Source: Planctomycetia bacterium (GTDB lineage: Bacteria > Planctomycetota > Phycisphaerae > Phycisphaerales > SM1A02). Taken from it: a stretch of 6,798 nt of DNA. Of this stretch, positions 1 through 5,395 are shown one piece after another (the first letter of the stretch is position 1; each line of letters opens with the position of its first letter). The stretch lies in NCBI GenBank assembly GCA_005799205.1, contig SYHM01000123.1:1-6798 (forward strand), read 5' to 3'. The notes under the pieces were generated by a model. It did not search any database. It worked only from the letters and a program-made list of their open reading frames with translations, and was not told the origin of the DNA. Both the position numbers and the translations under genes were made by a program.

Positions 1-323
1 AGCACGAAGTTTCCAAGGGCTGCAGGAATGCTCGGGATGATGACCAAAAAGACCATGATCGCGCCGTGGAGCGTGAAGAACTGGTTGTAGGTGTCCGCGC
101 TACAGATGGTGCGTCCGGGGGTCAGAAGTTCTGTGCGGAGCAACAATGCGAACGTCCCGCCAAGCAGAAACGACACCAGAACTGACCCCATGTACATCAC
201 GCCGATGCGCTTGTGATCAAGCGTCAGAATCCACGAGAGGAATCCGCGCGTGTGCGTGAGATAGTTGTCGGTGCTAGATGCACTGTCGAGAACATCGGCT
301 CTTGGACTGTCAATCGTTGTCAT
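1..323 (-). CDS. coxA: Cytochrome c oxidase subunit I, N-terminal part (3' end off window)
   Basis: This is the catalytic haem-copper subunit of the oxidase, cut by the window edge after 107 complete codons. Visible residues include the signature LTLDHKRIGVMYM (33-45), a first membrane helix (about 41-62), and FFTLHGAIMVFLVIIPSIPA (82-101), in which H86 is the expected low-spin haem a ligand. The visible part ends in the conserved ALGNFVL. The proton-channel residues, CuB histidines and the Tyr-His crosslink lie off the window, so oxidase subtype cannot be read from this gene. The fused cytochrome c on CoxB indicates caa3. The ATG at 323 has AGAAGGG seven nt upstream. The 45-nt gap from coxB is the largest in the window; coxC would be expected downstream. 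Confidence 0.95.
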   Translation of the reverse strand, partial: MTTIDSPRADVLDSASSTDNYLTHTRGFLSWILTLDHKRIGVMYMGSVLVSFLLGGTFALLLRTELLTPGRTICSADTYNQFFTLHGAIMVFLVIIPSIPAALGNFV

Positions 324-337
324 AAGAAAACCCTTCT
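324..337 (-). promoter_or_regulatory. Ribosome binding site of coxA
   Basis: AGAAGGG (331-337, minus strand) lies seven nt before the coxA ATG in the 45-nt coxB-coxA gap. A second purine-rich AGGAG (346-350) lies further upstream but has no start codon at a useful distance. No terminator-like hairpin or promoter was seen in this gap, so read-through from coxB is expected. Confidence 0.6.
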
Positions 338-368
338 AATCGAAACTCCTGTAGTCAAATCAGTTGCC

Positions 369-1478
369 TCATGGCTTCGGCGGTGTCGTTGGAGCCTTCG
401 TCCACGCACCCTTTGCATCAAACTCGTCGAGGTGCTGCATCATGCCAGTGATCGCCTCGACGCCGCGATCATTGAGCTGCCCCTTAAACGTTGGCATCAC
501 ATTTCCAAACGGCGCCACGAGGTGCTTGCCTGGGTTGTAAATCGAATCTCGGATGTACTCCTCGGGGTTTGCGTACTCCTTGCCGGGTCCGATGAAGTCT
601 TCATATCGCTTGCCATCGCTGAAGCGCGCGCCACCTGGTGTCGTTATGCGCGTCCAGATGCCCTTCCATGTTGGACCGAGCCCGTCAGTACCGTCGATCG
701 AGTGGCACTGAGAGCAACGGGCGTAGATCTTGGGGCCGGCTTTGAAATACAACTCGTCATCTGAAATCTCGTCGAGCCATGCCGCCTGCTTCGTGAGCCA
801 CGCATCAAACTCTGCCTGCGGCAGCACCAAGACGCGACGATTCATGTTTGAGTGTCCGGTTCCGCAGTACTCAGCGCAGAAGAGGTGATATCCATCTCTT
901 TCTTCGAGGCCTGTTGGAATGTTGCACTGAAACCAGAGCGAACTGACGCGACCTGGAACGATGTCCTTCTTGACTCGAAATGCTGGGATGTAGCAGCAGT
1001 GCAAGACATCGCTTGAACGCATCACGAGGCGCACCGGCCGATCACTTGGGACGACCAGATTGTCTGACTGCGCCCCGTTTGGATACTTGAACTGCCATCC
1101 CCACTTGAACGCCGCGACGTTGATGTCGTACGAATTCTTCGGAGCGGTGCTCAGATCGACATAGCCGCGGAATCCAAAGAAGAAGATCGCAATGCAAATG
1201 AGTAGTGGAATAATCGTCCACGAGAGTTCGAGACCTGTGTGGTGGGTGATTCCATCGGTTCGAATGCGAGTGCCCTTCTTGGCGTGGTACTTCACCACGA
1301 ATGTGACCATCATTGCGACAACGAGCACGAAGAAGAAGTAGCAGACATAGTTGATGAAGTTGAACATCCAGTCGACATTGACAGCCTGTTCCGACGCACC
1401 AATGGGCAACCAGAAATCAGCTGGAGTGACGGTCGGCGGGGTCATGGTCGCGAGGATGGCAGGGGCGATGGAGAGCAT
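369..1478 (-). CDS. coxB: Cytochrome c oxidase subunit II with fused cytochrome c domain (caa3-type)
   Basis: Subunit II accepts electrons and hands them through CuA to subunit I. The 369-residue protein has two membrane helices (about 40-63 and 86-103), then the cupredoxin CuA domain. All ligands are visible: H160 in DVLH, and C201, E203, C205, H209 and M212 in CAEYCGTGHSNM. The KWGWQFKYPNG motif (125-135) precedes it. A C-terminal cytochrome c domain follows, with CSQCH (C255, C258, H259) and the probable axial M328 in NVMPTFKGQL. This fusion defines caa3-type enzymes and lets the oxidase take electrons directly from ACIII. Two cysteines (C161, C162) sit unusually next to ligand H160. The ATG at 1478 has AGGA seven nt upstream, overlapping the sco stop. 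A second ATG at residue 12 is a weaker option. Confidence 0.96.
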   Translation of the reverse strand: MLSIAPAILATMTPPTVTPADFWLPIGASEQAVNVDWMFNFINYVCYFFFVLVVAMMVTFVVKYHAKKGTRIRTDGITHHTGLELSWTIIPLLICIAIFFFGFRGYVDLSTAPKNSYDINVAAFKWGWQFKYPNGAQSDNLVVPSDRPVRLVMRSSDVLHCCYIPAFRVKKDIVPGRVSSLWFQCNIPTGLEERDGYHLFCAEYCGTGHSNMNRRVLVLPQAEFDAWLTKQAAWLDEISDDELYFKAGPKIYARCSQCHSIDGTDGLGPTWKGIWTRITTPGGARFSDGKRYEDFIGPGKEYANPEEYIRDSIYNPGKHLVAPFGNVMPTFKGQLNDRGVEAITGMMQHLDEFDAKGAWTKAPTTPPKP

Positions 1479-1487
1479 GGGTGAGTC

Positions 1488-2369
1488 CTAGGCAGTCTGC
1501 GTCGAGCAGGACGCTGGTGCAATGGGAGCGAGTCGCGCGATGCGCGCTGAGCGACGAAAGAGATAGATCAGGCCACTGGCGAGCACAACGACGGTGATTG
1601 CTCCGCCGACCTGCATGACACGAAACGCAAAGAGCACATAACCCTCGCTCGATGGGTCATACTGGTGGCACCAGAGAATGAATCGATCGAGCGGCGTGCC
1701 GATTGTGCCCTCACCCGCTTCGACGAGCGCCATGCGCATGGTCGCGGGGTCGAACTTCACACCGTAGAGATAGCGAACGATTCGGCCGTCCGATGCAATC
1801 ATCGCCAGCATCGCTGGGTGTGAGTACTCGCCACTTGGAAGCAGCTTGTATTGAAATCCGACTGCGTCGGCGATTGCAGCGGGGGCAGTCATGCCCTCTG
1901 CAGTTTGCACGGCAGTCAAGAAATGCACTCCCGACTCGGCGCCCGAGCGCGAATATTCGGCGAGGTAGCCCAACTTTTTCGCGTGGGCGAGTTCGCTTTG
2001 CTCAGAGGGGTTCACCGAAATCGACACGAGTTGGAAATCCGTTCCAACTGAGAGGTCAACCTTGGAGAGCGCGCGAAATCCCTCGTTGAGGACGAGCGTG
2101 CAGAGCATCGGGCACTTGTAGTAGCCCATGTGCAGCATGATCGGCTTGCCATCTTTCAGAATCTCGCCGAGCGTTGTGGGCGAGCCGTCATCATCCATGA
2201 GTGGCGTGTCAAGCGGTACCTGCCCCCCGAGGTGCTCAATGATGTCGATTCCTTGAAACTCAGGTGCGACTGACTCGCCCGCAATTGGACGGTCACCCGG
2301 CGCAAATGGTGGCGCCGAGGATTGCGAGAACACGACGCTCGCAGCCAAAATGGATGCAACAACGATCAC
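1488..2369 (-). CDS. sco: Sco1/SenC-family copper chaperone with C-terminal membrane helix
   Basis: This is a thioredoxin-fold protein of the Sco family, which delivers copper to, or reduces, the CuA site of cytochrome oxidase subunit II on the outer face of the membrane. From the GTG at 2369 it has 293 residues: a hydrophobic leader (1-16), a linker, and the fold containing GYYKCPMLCTLVLNE (82-96) with the copper-binding CxxxC cysteines C86 and C90. The third ligand is probably H184 in GEYSHPAM, followed by ASDGRIVRYLYG (192-203). A C-terminal transmembrane helix lies at about 245-271 and ends in RRS. Known Sco proteins are usually anchored N-terminally, so the C-terminal anchor marks a distinct subgroup. 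The GTG overlaps the upstream stop (GTGA) with GGGAG ten nt upstream. An in-frame ATG at 2558 is possible but would bury 63 codons in the preceding gene. It lies just before coxB, its likely client. Confidence 0.92.
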   Translation of the reverse strand: MIVVASILAASVVFSQSSAPPFAPGDRPIAGESVAPEFQGIDIIEHLGGQVPLDTPLMDDDGSPTTLGEILKDGKPIMLHMGYYKCPMLCTLVLNEGFRALSKVDLSVGTDFQLVSISVNPSEQSELAHAKKLGYLAEYSRSGAESGVHFLTAVQTAEGMTAPAAIADAVGFQYKLLPSGEYSHPAMLAMIASDGRIVRYLYGVKFDPATMRMALVEAGEGTIGTPLDRFILWCHQYDPSSEGYVLFAFRVMQVGGAITVVVLASGLIYLFRRSARIARLAPIAPASCSTQTA

Positions 2370-2740
2370 GGAGTCGAGGCTCCCGCCGAAGGGGATTGAG
2401 TCGCGACAGGAACCGCGGACTCCGCAACCAGCAGCTCCATTGCCCTCGCGATTGGGATACGGAGGCGCTGTTCTTCGCTCCCACTGTGTGAGGTCACTGT
2501 GTACTTCTGATAGACCGAGAGCTGGCCGAGTTGTTGTGCCTTGAGCGCCAGCTTCCACGCGTCCGGGGCTTCAACAACTTTGGTGTCGACCTCGATGGTC
2601 TCAAACCGGAAGTAGAAGACGCAAGTCGCGATCACGAGCGCGACCAGAATGATGATGCTCGAAAGCGAAACAACCCAAGTTGCACCAGCGACGGGATCGT
2701 CGATCTGAGTCGTGGTCTGGGATGAAGCTGCATGTGACAT
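2366..2740 (-). CDS. Conserved-looking one-helix membrane protein of unknown function in ACIII-oxidase operon
   Basis: I do not recognise a named family. The 124-residue product has a polar N-terminus (1-18), one strong hydrophobic helix (about 21-43) followed by YFRFETIEVDTKVVEAPDAW, a probably extracytoplasmic stretch with a basic/amphipathic part (60-90), the segment RIPIARAMELLVAE (94-107), and a low-complexity Ala/Ser/Pro/Thr tail (109-124). The ATG at 2740 has AAGGAA five nt upstream, which is much better than the longer reading from 2860 that would run back into actF. Its stop overlaps the GTG of sco as GTGA. Its position directly after actF is where some ACIII operons carry a small extra subunit (ActG), and an ACIII or oxidase accessory role is plausible. 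That is inference from position and topology only. Confidence 0.8.
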   Translation of the reverse strand: MSHAASSQTTTQIDDPVAGATWVVSLSSIIILVALVIATCVFYFRFETIEVDTKVVEAPDAWKLALKAQQLGQLSVYQKYTVTSHSGSEEQRLRIPIARAMELLVAESAVPVATQSPSAGASTP

Positions 2741-2751
2741 GGACGTTCCTT
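2741..2751 (-). promoter_or_regulatory. Ribosome binding site deciding the start of the small membrane protein
   Basis: AAGGAA (2746-2751, minus strand) precedes the ATG at 2740 by five nt. It supports this start over the upstream in-frame ATG at 2860, which lies within actF and would add 40 residues lacking any membrane or signal character. Confidence 0.65.
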
Positions 2752-2774
2752 CAGGTAGGCAGTGTGACTGACAC

Positions 2775-4106
2775 TCAGATGTTTTCGAACCGCAAACTCT
2801 CTTCAAGTCGGGGATCTCGCCGACACAGGACGGCGCCGCGCGCGAGTCGTCCAGTTGCACTCCCGATAAAGAGGCCGAGAAACCCAGCGCAAATCAGGTA
2901 GTTCACAGGGTTCGAGAGACCTGTCGAAGTCGCTTGGTATGCATGAGCCAATTGGTCGTAGGTCGTGAATGTGGCCACATCGTGCGGCACCACTGGCATG
3001 ACCAGCCAGTAGATGTCGATCCATGCGAACGCGATCATCCAGAGTGCGCCAACCAGAAGCGTTGTGCGCCACCGCTTCGTCCAACGCGAGACAAAGAACA
3101 GAAATGGGATCGCAAAGTGCCCGAGGATGAGCGCCACGCTCACCATCGACCAATCACCCACCTGCCGCGCGATAAACCACACGGTCTCTTCTGGAAGATT
3201 GCCGTACCAGATGAGCATGTATTGACTGAAGGCGATGTAGGCCCAGAAGACGATCCCGAAGGCCCAGATCATCTTGCCGAGGTCTTGGTAGTGCTCAGAG
3301 TTGATCACTCCGCGCAGGTATCCAAGCGACTGCAGCCGAAGGCAGGCGATCGCGATTGCTGAGAATCCGCTCGCGCAGAGTCCCGCAAAAAAGTAGATAC
3401 CAAACATGGTGCTGAACCATGCGGGTGAAAGCGACATGATCCAATCGAACGCCGCGAAGGTGGACGTAAGCGCGAAAAGAATCAGCGCGGGCGCCGCCAT
3501 GAATCGCATGCGCTTCGAGATCGCAGGATCGCCCGTCTGATCCTGCGCCCGTGACGCCTGCAGGAACCACCGCGATGCGAGCCCCCAGAAGACGAAATAG
3601 ATCGTCGCTCGAATGAGAAAGAATGTTGGATTCAGGTAGGCGCTCTTTGCAGAGACGACTGCCCCCTCAGCCGGCGATTCGGCAGTGAGATGAGACAAAT
3701 CGGCCCAAGGCCAGACCAGCGCGAGCCCGTGGCCGCGCCCCTCCCACGAGTGATTTGTCGCGACGAGCCAGAACATCGGCACAAGAAAGAGCACCCAGAG
3801 CCACTGCAAGTTGGCTGCCTGCGCCTCAGCAACTCGGCGCACGGCGACTCCCCATCCTGCAGCTGTGATGTGCTGGATCAGCGTGAAGAAGAACGCACCG
3901 AGGGCGAGCGTCAGAATGAAGATCGAGTTCTGCAACCAGATCATCGCGAAGCCGTGCGCATCGGGTTGCTTCCACGCTTCGAAACACCCCACCAACAGCG
4001 CGATCCAGCCGATGACATAGGCCGTTCGCGAAACACGCGTAAGACGCGCGTCACCCAACACGCTGTGATCGGAAAGATCAGGATTGCAAGCCATGGTTGC
4101 ACTCAT
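2775..4106 (-). CDS. actF: ActF, second NrfD-like membrane subunit of Alternative Complex III
   Basis: ActF is the second large membrane subunit of ACIII, related to ActC but without its iron-sulfur partner. It has been proposed to contribute a proton path. The 443-residue protein has about ten hydrophobic helices. Family-typical blocks are AFFFTLIQHITAAGWGVAVR (71-90), DWIMSLSPAWFSTMFGIYFF (221-240), FSQYMLIWYGNLPEE (293-307), the helix carrying H330 in GHFAIPFLFFVSRW, and the conserved C-terminal end RDPRLEESLRFEN (430-442). Length is usual for the family. The ATG at 4106 is preceded by GGGGAG eight nt upstream, inside the last codons of actE; an ATG at residue 5 (4094) is less well placed. 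The gene starts 3 nt after actE, so co-translation is likely. A 34-nt gap then separates it from the small membrane protein gene. Confidence 0.94.
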   Translation of the reverse strand: MSATMACNPDLSDHSVLGDARLTRVSRTAYVIGWIALLVGCFEAWKQPDAHGFAMIWLQNSIFILTLALGAFFFTLIQHITAAGWGVAVRRVAEAQAANLQWLWVLFLVPMFWLVATNHSWEGRGHGLALVWPWADLSHLTAESPAEGAVVSAKSAYLNPTFFLIRATIYFVFWGLASRWFLQASRAQDQTGDPAISKRMRFMAAPALILFALTSTFAAFDWIMSLSPAWFSTMFGIYFFAGLCASGFSAIAIACLRLQSLGYLRGVINSEHYQDLGKMIWAFGIVFWAYIAFSQYMLIWYGNLPEETVWFIARQVGDWSMVSVALILGHFAIPFLFFVSRWTKRWRTTLLVGALWMIAFAWIDIYWLVMPVVPHDVATFTTYDQLAHAYQATSTGLSNPVNYLICAGFLGLFIGSATGRLARGAVLCRRDPRLEESLRFENI

Positions 4107-4123
4107 GGGTCAGACTCCCCCCC
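4107..4123 (-). promoter_or_regulatory. Ribosome binding site of actF inside a seven-G tract
   Basis: Seven consecutive G residues (4117-4123, read on the minus strand) are followed by AG. They form the Shine-Dalgarno sequence of actF with a spacer of about 8 nt, while also encoding the final Arg-Gly-Gly-Val region of ActE. The actE stop and a 3-nt gap separate it from the actF ATG. Confidence 0.6.
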
Positions 4124-4778
4124 GCTTGTCAGCGGGAACATCGTTGATCGAAGCGTTCTGGCTTCGTTGCAGAGCGCGCACATACGAGACGATCGCCCAG
4201 CGATCCTCGATGGGAATCTGCGATCCGTATCCAGCCATATTGCGAACGCCGTTTGTGACTGTGTTGAAAAGCTGCCCGATTGGTTGCACTGTGACGGCGG
4301 CATCGTGCACGCTCTTTGCTGCAACCCAGACGGTTCCGTTCACTGGTCCGTCGACATTCGAGACCAGTTCGAGTGCTCGCTGATTCACTGTTCCGTCACC
4401 CGCACCTGAATATCCGTGACAGGGGGTGCAATAGATGTTGAAGCGATCTTGCCCGCGCTGCAACAGGGCGAGCGTGAGGGGCACCTGCGCTGGGTTCGTT
4501 GTCGCCCACTGCCCGCCGACCGTTCCTTCATTGAAGTGTGTGTCTGCGTATGCCTCATCGCGCGCAACGGTGCCTGCGACCTGCGGGCGCTGCGAGCGAC
4601 CATCCGCAAAGAGTTCGTTCTCGGATTGCGCCTTGAACTTGGACTGCAGATCCATGTCCTGGATGATGTTGATCGGAAGATTGGGGTTTGGTGTCGATCG
4701 CGCCTGCGCCGCGATAATCGGCGGCAGCATCGCGAGCAATCCAAGTATGAGCATGAAACACAGAATGACGCGTGGCAT
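4110..4778 (-). CDS. actE: ActE, monoheme cytochrome c subunit of Alternative Complex III
   Basis: This 222-residue exported cytochrome c is expected to pass electrons within ACIII and on towards the oxidase on the periplasmic side. Residues 1-26 form a hydrophobic leader ending AAQA, compatible with signal peptidase I cleavage after A26. An ActE-type linker follows, including DMDLQSKFKAQSENELFADG (41-60) and GTVARDE (69-75). The heme-binding motif is YCTPCHG (C117, C120, H121), and M181 in RNMAGYGSQIP is the likely axial ligand, followed by the conserved EDRWAIVSYVRALQ (191-204). ActE proteins studied in other phyla are reported as lipid-anchored, but no lipobox cysteine is present here. The start at 4778 is supported by GGAGG seven nt upstream and the TAATG overlap with actD. 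The stop is three nt before actF. Confidence 0.94.
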   Translation of the reverse strand: MPRVILCFMLILGLLAMLPPIIAAQARSTPNPNLPINIIQDMDLQSKFKAQSENELFADGRSQRPQVAGTVARDEAYADTHFNEGTVGGQWATTNPAQVPLTLALLQRGQDRFNIYCTPCHGYSGAGDGTVNQRALELVSNVDGPVNGTVWVAAKSVHDAAVTVQPIGQLFNTVTNGVRNMAGYGSQIPIEDRWAIVSYVRALQRSQNASINDVPADKRGGV

Positions 4779-5395
4779 TAGCGATCCTCCACCACTTCAA
4801 TGGACTTTGCGTTGAGGCTCTTGAGGAAAGCCTCGGTCTTGCTGCGCAGAAACTTTGGGTCACGCGCTTCGATCACGATAAAGAACCGATCATCCGTTGC
4901 ACGGCGAAAACGGTTGTTGGCTAGCAGCGGATGCGAGAGACGTGGGAGTCCGTTGAGCAGCAACATCAACCCCGCCGCCGAAAGCGCGGACAAGAGAATG
5001 GTGAGTTCAAAGATGACCGGAACCCAAGCAGGAACGGACATCAGCGGCTTGCCCGAAACAAGGAATGGATATCCCGTGACCCAGACGAGTGCCCAGATCG
5101 ATGTACCCGTCGCGTTCGTGAACGCTTGCAATGTGAAGCCCAGGGTTGCTCCAGTTGCGCCGGCGCCAAGCACGAGAAACGGAAGAATCGTGCGCTTGAT
5201 TCCCATCGCCTTGTCGAGACCGTGCACTGCGAATGGTGTGTGACAGTCCCAGAATCGGTATCCCGCCGCGTGCACCTTCTTTGCAGCTTCCATGATCTGC
5301 GCAGGCGTTTCGAACTCGGCCATGATGCCGTAGGTGGCGGCTGGCGCCACACCCTGCGTCCCGCGTGGGCTATTGGGATGCGTCATCGTCGTCAA
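4778..5395 (-). CDS. actD: ActD, DUF3341-type two-helix subunit of Alternative Complex III
   Basis: This 205-residue protein has the DUF3341/ActD layout. There is a cytoplasmic-type N-terminal segment (20-60, with YGIMAEFETPAQIMEAAKK), a first helix near 69-91, the loop motif GYPFLVSGKPLMSVPAWVPV (108-127), a second helix near 123-147, and a C-terminal soluble end containing DDRFFIVIEARDP (168-180). In ACIII this subunit packs beside ActC/ActF; it binds no cofactor and its exact role is unresolved. I chose the TTG at 5395: AGGGAG lies six nt upstream, while the nearby ATG at 5386 would be 15 nt from it. The TTG overlaps the actC stop as TTGA, a typical sign of translational coupling. The stop overlaps the actE start as TAATG. 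The product call is strong; start choice is moderately sure. Confidence 0.92.
   Translation of the reverse strand: MTTMTHPNSPRGTQGVAPAATYGIMAEFETPAQIMEAAKKVHAAGYRFWDCHTPFAVHGLDKAMGIKRTILPFLVLGAGATGATLGFTLQAFTNATGTSIWALVWVTGYPFLVSGKPLMSVPAWVPVIFELTILLSALSAAGLMLLLNGLPRLSHPLLANNRFRRATDDRFFIVIEARDPKFLRSKTEAFLKSLNAKSIEVVEDR
4779..4790 (-). promoter_or_regulatory. Strong ribosome binding site of actE
   Basis: GGAGG (4786-4790, minus strand) is a perfect Shine-Dalgarno core, seven nt before the ATG of actE and inside the end of actD. Together with the TAATG stop-start overlap, this suggests efficient, coupled translation of the cytochrome subunit. Confidence 0.7.

Noticed and set aside
356..373. 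Five-codon ATG...TGA mini-frame starting in the coxB stop (ATGA).
   Set aside because: It has no ribosome binding site of its own at suitable spacing and is so short that chance is sufficient.
213..764. Plus-strand open frame (183 codons) opposite coxA and coxB.
   Set aside because: It spans the coxB-coxA gap and opposes strong oxidase motifs on the other strand. Its composition is shadow-like.
2370..2558. 63-codon N-terminal extension of the Sco reading frame.
   Set aside because: It overlaps the small membrane protein gene in another frame and contains no signal or membrane character. The GTG at 2369 with GTGA overlap is a better start. It is kept as an alternative in the Sco finding.
2761..2775. 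Small hairpin (5-bp arms AGTGT/ACACT, 5-nt loop) at the end of actF.
   Set aside because: It is too short and AT-containing to be a terminator, has no T run, and sits in a 34-nt gap between genes that look co-transcribed.
2741..2860. 40-codon N-terminal extension of the small membrane protein.
   Set aside because: It lies inside actF and its stop region, and a good ribosome binding site supports the ATG at 2740.
3346..3353. GCGATCGC octamer, also at 5471-5478, resembling the cyanobacterial HIP1 repeat.
   Set aside because: There are only two copies, and both encode Ala-Ile-Ala-Ile-type stretches in membrane proteins. Other features do not suggest a cyanobacterium.
3690..4409. Plus-strand open frame (239 codons) opposite actF and actE.
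   Set aside because: It crosses the actE-actF boundary antisense, lacks domain-like features, and is fully explained by the two well-supported minus-strand genes.
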